Positions 25,739 to 34,275 of a DNA stretch of 64,000 nucleotides are shown piece after piece. The stretch spans positions 1 to 64,000 of the forward strand of contig JAFRVD010000062.1 in assembly GCA_017441825.1 (NCBI GenBank). Direction: 5' to 3'. The translations under genes and the position numbers were made by a program. The stretch comes from Lachnospiraceae bacterium (lineage in GTDB: Bacteria > Bacillota > Clostridia > Lachnospirales > Lachnospiraceae). A model generated the notes under the pieces. It did no database searches. It was not told the origin of the DNA and worked only from the letters and a program-made list of their open reading frames with translations. Within the stretch, counting starts at the first letter, position 1, and each line of letters begins with the position of its first letter.

Positions 25739-27268
25739 TTATTCCCTGAAGAATTTCTGCCGCTCCATGATCTCCTTTTTCGTAGTGTCAAGATCGTACC
25801 GGCCGTTCAGGAGGTCTTTTATAAGGTCTGCGGTAAAATAAGAAAGTTCAGCGTGGTGGTCCGTCACATAGAGCGCACCGTTCGAACCGCTTGCGGTCAG
25901 GTTCAGCACATAGCGGGCGAACCATTCAGCAGACAGGAGAAGGACTCCGTCCCGTTCGATGCATTCCGCGTACATCTGGCGCATCGTATCGCCGATCATA
26001 CAGCCGATCACTCCGCGGGCGAACTGGAGCACACGCCCGTCAGGCAGTACGATGGTTCCCGAGAGCCCGTCTTCTGAAGAAGCAAAGCTTCCGCCTGCGG
26101 TATTCGCGAGCGCATCTGCAGGCACCATGAGGTATTCGCCCCGCACCTTTGCTCCGCCGTTGAGGCCGTGGTATTTGAGCTTCTGCCAGAACACCGGGGC
26201 GTGAGATAGCGGCAGGATCTCCCCGTTTAAAAGCATAGACGGTGCGCCTTCCGCGAAAGCCGCCTGGAACAGATCGCGCTTCAAAGGAAGTCTGGTCTCG
26301 CCCTGCTCGACCGTTCCGTCCGCTTTTCTCCGGAGTCCCGAGAAGAAGTAGTCCCAGTACAGGAACGCTTCGTCCAGCTTCTGTCCGTGGTCGCGGTTCC
26401 GGATATCGTGGAATACAAGGTTCGCCTTCTTTCCGCGGTAGAATGAGAAATTGTCTTCTCCGATGATGGAGATCTCTGGTACCGGGTCACATTCGTTGAT
26501 CTTCAGCCAGTACCACCGGCCCATTTTGAAATTCAGGGCTTCCGCTTCATAATCGCCCTCGAACTGATTGTGTTCGGGGCGCGCCTGCCACACCGCGACA
26601 GGGCCGGCCGCGTTCCTGATCGTTCCGTCTTTTTCAAACAGCGCGCAGGGCCAGGTCTGGGCGCCGGCGCCGGCAGCGCCTGCCAGGATATTGCCGTAAT
26701 AGCGCGAGAACTGATGGGTCATCAGGTTGCCCATCGACATGCCCTGCATGAAGATCCGTTCGGGATCGATCGAATACTTCTCCTGCATTTTTTCGATCAG
26801 AGCGAGAAGCAGGTTCAGGTCATGGTTGTCCCGGACGTCCTCCGGCGCATGCGCGACGGTCACTCCGTCGATAGACGTCGGCCCGCCGGACTCGTACATC
26901 CCTTCCACCAGCCAGAAGCGCATCTCGGAAGCGGTCGGGAAGACCGCGATCAGGCCTTCCCTGTCCGCGACGAGAGGCCATGAATTGTAGCAGCACTGCC
27001 CCCAGCCTGTCATGAGGCCTCCGTGAAGAGACACAACAAGCGGGACTTTCTTCGAGGGATCGTAGCTCTCAGGCACATATTCGTACCAGGTGTCTTCCTT
27101 CCCGTCTCCGACGATGTCCTCATGGAATTCCAGAAGACGTTCCGGACACGGAATGGAATTATTGCCGTTCTCGTTGACGGTGATATTACTTCTGTAAAGA
27201 TATTCCGGAAGGTAATGACGGTTATCGTCGTCCGGCACTCCCGGGCGGATCACAGGCATATTGCGCAT
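25739..27268 (-). CDS. Alpha/beta-hydrolase with copper-amine-oxidase-N-like C-terminal domain, paralogue 3
   Basis: Third tandem copy. HGG at 82-84, nucleophile Ser178 in GMSMG, His in NRDHGQKLDEA, and the C-terminal double repeat with FARGVIGCMIGDTMRQM and LLLSAEWFARY. Its N-terminal block is slightly altered (RPGVPDDDNRHYLP). The start is taken as the ATG at 27268, with GAAGG 7 bases upstream; an in-frame ATG lies at 27259 and the open frame reaches 27292. It follows the type-B carboxylesterase by 41 bases. Cytoplasmic by absence of a leader. Closest in look to paralogues 1 and 4. Confidence 0.82.
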   Translation of the reverse strand: MRNMPVIRPGVPDDDNRHYLPEYLYRSNITVNENGNNSIPCPERLLEFHEDIVGDGKEDTWYEYVPESYDPSKKVPLVVSLHGGLMTGWGQCCYNSWPLVADREGLIAVFPTASEMRFWLVEGMYESGGPTSIDGVTVAHAPEDVRDNHDLNLLLALIEKMQEKYSIDPERIFMQGMSMGNLMTHQFSRYYGNILAGAAGAGAQTWPCALFEKDGTIRNAAGPVAVWQARPEHNQFEGDYEAEALNFKMGRWYWLKINECDPVPEISIIGEDNFSFYRGKKANLVFHDIRNRDHGQKLDEAFLYWDYFFSGLRRKADGTVEQGETRLPLKRDLFQAAFAEGAPSMLLNGEILPLSHAPVFWQKLKYHGLNGGAKVRGEYLMVPADALANTAGGSFASSEDGLSGTIVLPDGRVLQFARGVIGCMIGDTMRQMYAECIERDGVLLLSAEWFARYVLNLTASGSNGALYVTDHHAELSYFTADLIKDLLNGRYDLDTTKKEIMERQKFFRE

Positions 27269-27309
27269 ATTGCCCTTCTTTCTCCAATTCATGGCAAAAA
27301 TATCAAGGA

Positions 27310-28839
27310 TCAGAAAAACATCGAGTTCTTGCCGCTCTCCTGAACAAGCTTAGTCAGTTCTTCGTCATGCGCTTCGCGGAGCTCGCTTTCCCGGTCGATG
27401 ACCATCGTGTAATGATGCTCGTTCGTGATCGGCTTCCACTCCGGAAGATAGTTGTTGTTCGGATCTCCGGTCCTGATATAATTCAGGAACATCGTGCTGA
27501 AGATCTGAGACATCTTCTGTCCGTAAACGGCTTCATTGAGGACGTAGACGCGGTCCTCGTTCATAAAGGCGTAGCCCACGTCTCCGCCGTGCCACATCGG
27601 GATCCAGCCGTCCTCAGGACAGTTATAGGAACAGAGGTAGATCCAGGTGTTTTCCGGAGACAGTTCAGCCTTCATAAGAGCGGTTTCCCTGGTCGGGATA
27701 CGGAAAGTGATGTCGGTGTACGCAAGGTCCAGGATGTCGTGCTTCGGATATGCCTTGCGGAACAGTCCGATCATCTCATCCGCCTTCTCACCGTAACGCT
27801 CCCGGAGGTACTGAAGCCTGTCCTCTTCCGTCATCGCTTCCTTCTGCTCTTCCGTCAGGTCTACGCGCGGGAATTCGCCGAGCGTCGTGCCGAACAGAAG
27901 CGGCTTGTCCTTGGAATACGGCGCGAATCCGGCTTCGCTCGGAAGACCGGCGTACCATTCGTTCCGGGAAGGCGCGAACATGAACGCCGGGTTTGGGAGA
28001 CCGATGTTCTTCGATGCACGGAAGGCAGCGTCGCACAGGTCCCTGAACGGAACGTCGCAGACTTTGTCGACTTCTTCCGCGGAGATGCCGAGTTCCTTCA
28101 GCGTTTCTGCAGCGAATCTGCTGCTTGCGCCATGATCCGCTTCCTGCTTCGGGGCCACACCGCTCATGCAGATCGCCCGCTGGAAGTAATCCTTGCACTC
28201 CTCGATCTGGAACATGGAAAGCACCTTCGCTCCGCCGCCGGAATGGCCGCAGATCGTGACGTTCTCCGGGTCGCCGCCAAAGTTTGCGATGTTTTCATGT
28301 ACCCAGCGAAGCGCGAGGACCAGGTCCGCAATGCCGCAGTTGACAGAATTGTGGTATTCCTCACCGTACTCCTCCAGATTGAAATGTCCGAGGATGTTCA
28401 GGCGGTGGTTGATCGAGACGAATACTATATCGCCGTAATGGGCCAGATTGAAGCCGTCAAAGGAATACTCTTCAAAGGCGTTGCCGGCAAAGAATCCGCC
28501 GCCGTGCATCCACACGAACACCGGCTTTTTCGCGCCGTTCAGGGTCCTGGGCGCCCAGATGTTCAGGTTCTGGCAGTCCTCGCGCTCTGTCTGCAGAAGA
28601 TGAAGGCCGCGGTAGATCGCGAAGGGATTGTGGACATTCATAAGCGGTGCGACCGGGCCGTGAAGGTACGCGTTTTTCACACCTTCCCATTTTTCCGGCT
28701 CTTCCGGCTGGTGAAAACGGCGGGCCGTCGCGTACTGCACGCCAAAGAACATATTCACGTCGCCGTAGGTAACGCCTCTCAGTTTTCCGAACTTCGTTTC
28801 GACGACCGGTTTTACCGGTTCAAAAACATATGGGTTCAC
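27310..28839 (-). CDS. Type-B carboxylesterase
   Basis: Carboxylesterase type B/cholinesterase family, hydrolysing carboxylic esters. Features: FGKLRGV and EDCQNLNIWAP near the N-terminus, oxyanion loop HGGGFFAGN at 112-120, nucleophile Ser200 in GHSGGG, and a catalytic His in the segment IPMWHGGDVGYAF. Most relatives have GESAGG around the serine; the Glu to His change next to it is unusual. The GTG at 28839 has a perfectly placed AAAGGAG and is chosen over the open frame to 29055, which would overlap the upstream gene. About 509 residues, no signal peptide. It lies between a CE1-like esterase and the paralogue tandem, so it likely shares the acyl-sugar role. Confidence 0.85.
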   Translation of the reverse strand: MNPYVFEPVKPVVETKFGKLRGVTYGDVNMFFGVQYATARRFHQPEEPEKWEGVKNAYLHGPVAPLMNVHNPFAIYRGLHLLQTEREDCQNLNIWAPRTLNGAKKPVFVWMHGGGFFAGNAFEEYSFDGFNLAHYGDIVFVSINHRLNILGHFNLEEYGEEYHNSVNCGIADLVLALRWVHENIANFGGDPENVTICGHSGGGAKVLSMFQIEECKDYFQRAICMSGVAPKQEADHGASSRFAAETLKELGISAEEVDKVCDVPFRDLCDAAFRASKNIGLPNPAFMFAPSRNEWYAGLPSEAGFAPYSKDKPLLFGTTLGEFPRVDLTEEQKEAMTEEDRLQYLRERYGEKADEMIGLFRKAYPKHDILDLAYTDITFRIPTRETALMKAELSPENTWIYLCSYNCPEDGWIPMWHGGDVGYAFMNEDRVYVLNEAVYGQKMSQIFSTMFLNYIRTGDPNNNYLPEWKPITNEHHYTMVIDRESELREAHDEELTKLVQESGKNSMFF

Positions 28840-28927
28840 TTGTTCTCCTTTCAGCATTTCTTTAAGTGTAACCGTCCGGCGGAGATCTGCCGGCGCGTAA
28901 ATGATTTTCCGATCAAAGACCCGGGGA

Positions 28928-29737
28928 TCAGGCTTCGTCTCCCAGCAGGAAACGGATGCAGGATTCAAAATGATCTCTCCAGGCAGTAAAATCATGAGGA
29001 CCGCTGACCTCGTGATATTCGACAGGCGCTTCCTGCTCTCGAAGGAACCGGACAAAAGCCCTGTCGCCTTCCAGAAGAAAATCCCTGCCTCCGCAGATCA
29101 TATATAACGGTGTGATCCGCTCTCCCTTTCGTTTCAGCTCTTTCAGGAGGAATTCCGGGTTGTTCACGCTCGTATCGATCTTTTCGGGATCCCCGAAGGT
29201 CTCCCGATAGTAATGGTAATCCGCTCCTCCTGTACGGCTGTCCGGCTTCATGTTCTTCAGTCCGGACGTCAGCATCGCCGGGGACATGGCGAAAGCTCTT
29301 TCAAATTTTTCAGGATAATAGTAGGCTGCCCGGATCGCTCCGAAGCCGCCCATGGAACATCCGCCCACATAATTGTGTTCGCGCTCCAGCGGGATGCCGA
29401 TGGACTTATTGAGGTATTCCGGAAGCTCTTCGAATATATAGCTCGCGTACTTCTGGCCGGTACCCTCTCCGTCCAGGTAAAAACTGAGGTCGCCGTATGG
29501 CATGACCATCGCAATGTTGTACCTCTGGGAAAAATCCCTGACGTAAGTCATATGCGCCCATTCGGAATTGTCATTGGAATAGCCGTGCAGAAGATAAAGC
29601 ACTTTCATCGGCCGTTCGTAATGGCGGATCCCGGCGCGCTGCTTTTCATATTCGTTCGTGTCGTTCGGCAGCTCTACCTTCACGTTGGAGACACGTGCGT
29701 TCACTTCCGAACGGAACGTAATATCGTAGTATGCCAT
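28928..29737 (-). CDS. CE1/esterase-D-like hydrolase
   Basis: Esterase family of the alpha/beta fold related to S-formylglutathione hydrolase, tributyrin esterase and CE1 acetyl or feruloyl esterases. Motifs: LLHGYSNDNSEW (oxyanion side), nucleophile Ser128 in GGCSMGGFGA, catalytic His248 in GPHDFTAW. At 269 residues it is a bare catalytic domain without signal peptide. ATG 29737 follows AAGGAAGGCATGAA. It is the first gene after the solute-binding protein and is separated from it by a stable hairpin. The intragenic context suggests short-chain acyl esters on imported sugars; a glutathione role is unlikely in Clostridia. Confidence 0.85.
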   Translation of the reverse strand: MAYYDITFRSEVNARVSNVKVELPNDTNEYEKQRAGIRHYERPMKVLYLLHGYSNDNSEWAHMTYVRDFSQRYNIAMVMPYGDLSFYLDGEGTGQKYASYIFEELPEYLNKSIGIPLEREHNYVGGCSMGGFGAIRAAYYYPEKFERAFAMSPAMLTSGLKNMKPDSRTGGADYHYYRETFGDPEKIDTSVNNPEFLLKELKRKGERITPLYMICGGRDFLLEGDRAFVRFLREQEAPVEYHEVSGPHDFTAWRDHFESCIRFLLGDEA

Positions 29738-29757
29738 TTCATGCCTTCCTTAAAAGC

Positions 29758-29786
29758 GGGAAACGCTGAGCTTTTCAGCGTTTCCC
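29758..29786 (-). terminator. Intercistronic hairpin after binding-protein gene 1
   Basis: Perfect 12-bp stem GGGAAACGCTGA / TCAGCGTTTCCC with a 5-base loop, followed on the minus strand by GCTTTTAAGG. Strong stem, short T-run: partial terminator or mRNA-stabilising element. Confidence 0.65.
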
Positions 29787-29811
29787 GGGAAAGAATCACT
29801 CTTTACGCGTA

Positions 29812-31386
29812 TTACTTGTTCGCAAGCCACTCATCAAGCTGTCTCTGCTTCTCGGCAACGATCTGGTCTACGCCTGCATCGCGAAGCGCCTGCTGGAATT
29901 CAGGAAGGACTTCGTCGATGTCGACTTCGCCGTTCATGAGCGGGTTGTAGTACTGGGCAATGACGTTGACGCATGCGGAGTACTGGTCAGCCACCGGGCT
30001 CAGGTCGCAGGTGAAGCCAAGCGCCAGGGACGGAAGTGCCTTAGCGTTGTCTTCGACCATCAGGTCGTTTGCTTCCTTCAGCTGGTAATCCCAGGTCGGG
30101 CACAGGAAGTCGTTCGGGTTGACGTATGCGTAGCCGACAGACCAGCCTGCGGAGTTCGCGTCGGTAGCGCCGTTGATATAGCAGAGCTGACCATTGTCGT
30201 CAACACCGTAAGTCAGGCCTTCCACGCCGTTGGAGAAGACGTTCGCAACTTCCGAATCCGTGTACAGGCAGTTCAGAACACGCATAGCGGCTTCCTTATC
30301 CTTGCAGAAGGACGTCACATGCCACAGATAGGTGTTGATGTTGCCGGTGGTCAGAAGTCTGTCGCCGATCTCGCAGCCGGTGATGTCCGCGCCGTACTGC
30401 TGGGACTTGTTCGCTTCATAGATGAAGTTGACCATGTTGTAGCCGTAGCCGGGCGTACCGTAGGAGATCCTGTTCTGGAAGGACAGGAGCGTCGGGTTCG
30501 GGTTCGACATGGAGTCGGGGGAGATGATCCCTTTCTCTTTCCAGATTTTCACGTTATCCAGGAAATTGATGAAATAATCCGATTCGTAATAGTTCTCAAC
30601 AGTCGTGCTGTTGCAGGGATCCATGAGGCAGCCAAGGTAGTTGGTGTCGCCGAGGTAGTCGATTCCCTTCGGGACCCAGTAGGGCTCGGTTGCGCCCGGG
30701 ATAAAGTATTTGTCCGGGTTGTGCTCTTTCATCGTGACAAGGGCCGCAGTCAGATCATCAACAGTATTGATCGTGGAGAAATCAACACCTTCCGCTACTG
30801 CTTCCTCGCAGATGTAGATGTTCGGAGAAGACCATGCGGTGAACGACGGGATGCCGTAAAGCGTGCCGTTGATCCTGCCGCAGTCCAGAACGTACTGGAA
30901 ATCGCTGTAGAGTTCCTTGATGCCCTGGCCGGAAGACTCCAGAAGGTCATCAAGAGGAGCTACCTGGCCGTTTGAGACCAGTTCGCCGAGAGAGGTGTAC
31001 CAGAAGGAGCTCAGGATGTCGATGGAATCATCGCCGCCCGTGAGAAGCAGGTTCAGCTGCGTCTTCATGTCGGAGAAGCCGATCCATACGAATTCCACTT
31101 CTGCCTGTGCTTTCACGCGGAGCAGCTCGTTCAGCGCATCCTGCACTTCCTTTGCATAGGTGGGCGCTTCACCGGTGAAGCTCGTCAGGTTTATTCTGAG
31201 CTTCGGAAAGCCGGAATCTTCCGTCGCTTCCTGTTCACCCTCTTCTGCTGCTTCGTTTTCAGAAGCCTGGGTGTCTGCTTCTGCTTCCTGCGTCTTCTCG
31301 CCGGTGTCTGCCGGTGCGGTCCCGCCGCATGCCGCAAGCGAAAGGACCATGACCATTGCAAGCAATAAAGCCAACAATTTCTTCAT
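29812..31386 (-). CDS. ABC transporter solute-binding lipoprotein with DUF3502 domain, importer 1
   Basis: Extracellular oligosaccharide-binding lipoprotein. The signal peptide ends in lipobox LAAC with Cys20; a Glu/Ala/Thr-rich linker follows, then a family-1 binding fold. The last 130 residues match the DUF3502 region of YtcQ/LipO-type proteins (LALGFTCDLSPVADQYSACV, ending IVAEKQRQLDEWLANK). These feed LplB/LplC-type permeases that take up complex glycan fragments. ATG 31386 follows GAGGAGGAAAAAAA. It comes after its two permease genes, the reverse of importer 2 in the same locus. The ligand is unknown; the esterases around it suggest acylated oligosaccharides. Confidence 0.92.
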   Translation of the reverse strand: MKKLLALLLAMVMVLSLAACGGTAPADTGEKTQEAEADTQASENEAAEEGEQEATEDSGFPKLRINLTSFTGEAPTYAKEVQDALNELLRVKAQAEVEFVWIGFSDMKTQLNLLLTGGDDSIDILSSFWYTSLGELVSNGQVAPLDDLLESSGQGIKELYSDFQYVLDCGRINGTLYGIPSFTAWSSPNIYICEEAVAEGVDFSTINTVDDLTAALVTMKEHNPDKYFIPGATEPYWVPKGIDYLGDTNYLGCLMDPCNSTTVENYYESDYFINFLDNVKIWKEKGIISPDSMSNPNPTLLSFQNRISYGTPGYGYNMVNFIYEANKSQQYGADITGCEIGDRLLTTGNINTYLWHVTSFCKDKEAAMRVLNCLYTDSEVANVFSNGVEGLTYGVDDNGQLCYINGATDANSAGWSVGYAYVNPNDFLCPTWDYQLKEANDLMVEDNAKALPSLALGFTCDLSPVADQYSACVNVIAQYYNPLMNGEVDIDEVLPEFQQALRDAGVDQIVAEKQRQLDEWLANK

Positions 31387-31434
31387 TTTTTTTCCTCCTC
31401 ATATGGAATGTATTGCTTTATCATTAAAGGGGCT

Positions 31435-32322
31435 TTAACCCTTTACTGATCCTAAGGTAACGCCTTTTACAAAGGACTTCTGGAAGAACGGATAGATGAT
31501 GAGGACCGGCAGGACGCCGACCACGGCGAGCGCCATCCGGATACCTACCGTCGGGATCTGGGAAGCGTCCACGTTGATGCCCTTTGCCACCTGCTGCTGA
31601 AGGACAGAAATACTGTCCAGAACGTTCTTCATGTAATTCTGGATGCCGAGCAGGTCGGTTCTGGCCTGAATATAGTAAACACCGTTGGTCCAGTTGTTCC
31701 AGTAGGCAATGAAAGTCATGAGCGCCAGCGTTCCGAGGATCGGCTTACTGAGCGGTATTACGATCCGAAGCAGGCACTTGATCTCGCCCGCGCCGTCGAT
31801 CTTCGCGGCTTCGATGGTCTCGTCGGGGATGTTGGACGTGATATAGGTCCTCATCATGATGACGTAGAACGCGTTCATCAGCATACCTGGAACGATCATG
31901 CCCGCAAGGGTGTCCTTGATATGCAGAAGTCTTGTATAGACCATGTAGGTCGGGACAAGGCCGCCGTTGAAAAGCATCGTGAAGAACAGGAAGAACGAGA
32001 TAATGTTTCTTCCGGGCAGATCCCTTCTGGACAGCGGATAGGCGTAAAACGTCGTCATTATGATGCTTGAAGTGACGCCGATCGCGGAGATGACGACACT
32101 CATGAGATACGCGCGGAGCACGCCGCCCGAAACCGCGGCAAGATACTCGTAGGTCTCAAATGTGATCTCCCTCGGAAGCAGCGAATAGCCGTGCAGCACG
32201 AGCTCCGACTCCGGAGTGAAGGAACTGACGATCAGAAGCCAGAACGGAACGAGGCACACAAGGACCAGAATGATGACGATGACATACTGAATTATAATAA
32301 AAGGTTTGTTTTTCGTAATCAT
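31435..32322 (-). CDS. Carbohydrate ABC transporter permease (LplC/YtcP type), importer 1
   Basis: MalG-like inner-membrane permease with six predicted helices. The EAA loop that docks the ATPase reads EAAKIDGAGEIKCLLRIVIP; FNGGLVPTYMVYTRL and the C-terminal SFVKGVTLGSVKG are typical of the LplC/YtcP subgroup. The ATG at 32322 (GGAGGAGAAGAGC upstream) is chosen over the open frame to 32361. It sits 13 bases after its partner permease and 48 before the binding protein. No ATPase gene lies in the locus, as usual for this subgroup, which shares an MsmK-like ATPase encoded elsewhere. Confidence 0.92.
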   Translation of the reverse strand: MITKNKPFIIIQYVIVIILVLVCLVPFWLLIVSSFTPESELVLHGYSLLPREITFETYEYLAAVSGGVLRAYLMSVVISAIGVTSSIIMTTFYAYPLSRRDLPGRNIISFFLFFTMLFNGGLVPTYMVYTRLLHIKDTLAGMIVPGMLMNAFYVIMMRTYITSNIPDETIEAAKIDGAGEIKCLLRIVIPLSKPILGTLALMTFIAYWNNWTNGVYYIQARTDLLGIQNYMKNVLDSISVLQQQVAKGINVDASQIPTVGIRMALAVVGVLPVLIIYPFFQKSFVKGVTLGSVKG

Positions 32323-32335
32323 GCTCTTCTCCTCC

Positions 32336-33262
32336 TTAGAACAGTGCGCTTTCTTTGTCAAGCTTCGATACGATCGTATTCGCGGTCAGCACCAGGATAA
32401 AACCGAGCACAGACTGGAAAAGGCCGGCTGCGGAAGAACGTCCGATGTTGTTCTGCTCAAGAAGGGCACGGAATACGAAGGTATCGATCGTCTGAGTCGT
32501 CTTGTAGAGAAGACCGGAATGCATCGGGATCTGGTAGAAAAGGCCGAAATCGGAATAGCAGATACGGCCGACTGCCAGGATCAGAAGGATGATAATGGTC
32601 CCCTTCATGCAGGGCAGAGTCACGTTGCGGATCTGTCTCCAGGTTCCGGCTCCGTCCACTACTGCTGCTTCATACAGGGTCTTATCGATGCCGATCAGTG
32701 TTGAATAATACAGGATGGACGTATAGCCGAAGGACATCCACAGGTAGACGATCGTCAGGATCACCGGCCAGGGCTTCGGCACGTTGTACCAGTTCACGGG
32801 ATCTGCGCCGAGAGGCTTCAGGATCGAGTTGTTGACAAAGCCATTGGAAGGATTCAGGAAGGCGTATACGATGTAAGTAACGATGATGATGGACAGAAGA
32901 TACGGGATCAGGATCACGACCTGGCTGAAATTCTTAAAGAACTTGTTTTTGATGGTATCCATGGCTATTGCCGTAACAAGGCCGAGCAGGTTTCCGAGGA
33001 TAATGAACACGATGTTGTATAAGATCGTATTCCGGAACATGATGTAGGCGTCGTTCGTCGCGAACAGATACGTAAAGTTTGAAAATCCGGTCCACGGACT
33101 CTTCAGGATGCCGACCGAGTAGTCAACCTTCTTAAAAGCGATCAGAAGACCGAACATCGGAATGTAGTTATTGATGATCAGATAGATGGTTCCCGGGACC
33201 AGCATCAGGTACAGCGGCCAGTATCTCCGGAGTTTTGCGACCCATTTTTTCTTTTTCTGCAT
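32336..33262 (-). CDS. Carbohydrate ABC transporter permease (LplB type), importer 1
   Basis: MalF-like permease with six helices. N-terminal NNYIPMFGLLIAFKKVDYS and ILKSPWTGFSNFTYLF are signatures of the LplB subgroup that works with DUF3502 lipoproteins. The ATPase-docking EAA loop is EAAVVDGAGTWRQIRNVTLP. The C-terminal FRALLEQNNIGRSSAAGLFQ also fits. ATG 33262 follows GAGAGGGGCAAATAAG. It forms the channel with the LplC-type permease encoded 13 bases downstream. A CE1 esterase gene ends 35 bases upstream, so importer and esterase appear to share one mRNA. Confidence 0.93.
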   Translation of the reverse strand: MQKKKKWVAKLRRYWPLYLMLVPGTIYLIINNYIPMFGLLIAFKKVDYSVGILKSPWTGFSNFTYLFATNDAYIMFRNTILYNIVFIILGNLLGLVTAIAMDTIKNKFFKNFSQVVILIPYLLSIIIVTYIVYAFLNPSNGFVNNSILKPLGADPVNWYNVPKPWPVILTIVYLWMSFGYTSILYYSTLIGIDKTLYEAAVVDGAGTWRQIRNVTLPCMKGTIIILLILAVGRICYSDFGLFYQIPMHSGLLYKTTQTIDTFVFRALLEQNNIGRSSAAGLFQSVLGFILVLTANTIVSKLDKESALF

Positions 33263-33297
33263 CTTATTTGCCCCTCTCTTCTTTCACACCGCTGCAA

Positions 33298-34170
33298 TCA
33301 TATAAACAGGTATGGCAGATAGTTCCAGACGTGATGATACACCTCTTCATATGCGTGCACAGCGTCCTCTTTTACTTCAAAGTGGAGATTCCCCTCCTTC
33401 GGGTCCTCAGAGAAATCGAAAACCTCCGGATACTTTTCTTTCATTGCGTCAAGCTGAGGCGTCAGGTTGTCACAGCCGGCATCTTTGGAGCCGGTTCCGA
33501 CAAAGATCCGGAAATCGTCCTTCGTAAACCCGAGGGAACGGACTTTTTCGTAAAGAGCTTCCGCAGTTCTGTCCGGCGCAAGCCGTCCGCCCATCGGCTG
33601 GATCTCCCAGCAGTCTCCGGACAGCGGCATAAAGACCGAAACGATATCCAGATGGGCCAGGAAATTGTACCAGGTGGTCGCTCCGCCCATCGAGAATCCA
33701 CCGAAAGCCCGGTGCTTCCGGGAGTTCTGGAGACTTTCGTGAGAAAGGTCCTTCTCCGCATATGTGTGGAAACGGCCTTCAATGGCCGGGATCAGGTCTT
33801 CCGTAAATTCCTTCTGGAAATGCCGGACCTGACTGTCTTCCCAGGAAGCGTCGATGCCTTCCCGTCTGTTTTCGGACGGGATCAGGCTGTAGAAGGTCGG
33901 GAACACCGTGATGAACGGCTCCGCTCTCTTCTCAAGGAATCCCCGGTCCATCACGTTCTTGATCTGGGAGCAGTCCAGCCAGGCGTCGGGATTTCCGCCG
34001 CCGCCGTGCATCAGATACAGAATGTTGTACGGCTTTGCATCGTCGTACCCGTAGGGCAGGTAAACGTTCGCATATTTCTTCCAGGGATCGCCCTGAAGGT
34101 CCCGGGTCTCATAATCCACGCGGATCACGGTTCCCCGGTAGTCCGCGTCTCTCCAAACATGAAGATCCAT
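33298..34170 (-). CDS. CE1-family esterase (acetylxylan/feruloyl esterase type)
   Basis: A 290-residue alpha/beta-hydrolase of carbohydrate esterase family 1 type. ANVYLPYGYD and LYLMHGGGGNPDAWL at 53-65 are followed by nucleophile Ser160 in GGFSMGG and a C-terminal His in DAVHAYEEVYHHVWNYLPYLF. Family members remove acetyl or feruloyl groups from xylan side chains. There is no signal peptide and no carbohydrate-binding module, so it acts on imported oligomers. ATG 34170 follows GAAAGGAGCGCGT. It comes between paralogue 4 and the permease genes of importer 1. Confidence 0.87.
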   Translation of the reverse strand: MDLHVWRDADYRGTVIRVDYETRDLQGDPWKKYANVYLPYGYDDAKPYNILYLMHGGGGNPDAWLDCSQIKNVMDRGFLEKRAEPFITVFPTFYSLIPSENRREGIDASWEDSQVRHFQKEFTEDLIPAIEGRFHTYAEKDLSHESLQNSRKHRAFGGFSMGGATTWYNFLAHLDIVSVFMPLSGDCWEIQPMGGRLAPDRTAEALYEKVRSLGFTKDDFRIFVGTGSKDAGCDNLTPQLDAMKEKYPEVFDFSEDPKEGNLHFEVKEDAVHAYEEVYHHVWNYLPYLFI

Positions 34171-34216
34171 ACGCGCTCCTTTCAGCTGTTCTTTCTTTTC
34201 GTAAACATCCGGTCGA

Positions 34217-34249
34217 GGATCCCGTATTCGTTGTGACAGACCGGGATCC
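34217..34249 (-). other. Intercistronic hairpin
   Basis: Perfect 8-bp stem GGATCCCG / CGGGATCC with a 17-base loop in the 105-base gap between paralogue 4 and the CE1 gene. No T-run, so a processing or stabilising element is likelier than a terminator. Confidence 0.4.
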
Positions 34250-34275
34250 GCCTTACCTTTTTCCGAATCTCAATT

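Noticed and set aside
22687..27268. Three similar genes as an assembly artefact
   Set aside because: The copies differ throughout, with inserts and distinct start regions, so they are real diverged paralogues.
27367..28989. 540-codon open frame on the plus strand
   Set aside because: It lies fully antisense to the type-B carboxylesterase and neighbour, has no recognisable motif or ribosome site, and arises from GC-rich codon use.
28928..29737. S-formylglutathione hydrolase for formaldehyde detoxification
   Set aside because: No formaldehyde dehydrogenase or glutathione genes nearby; the context is carbohydrate uptake.
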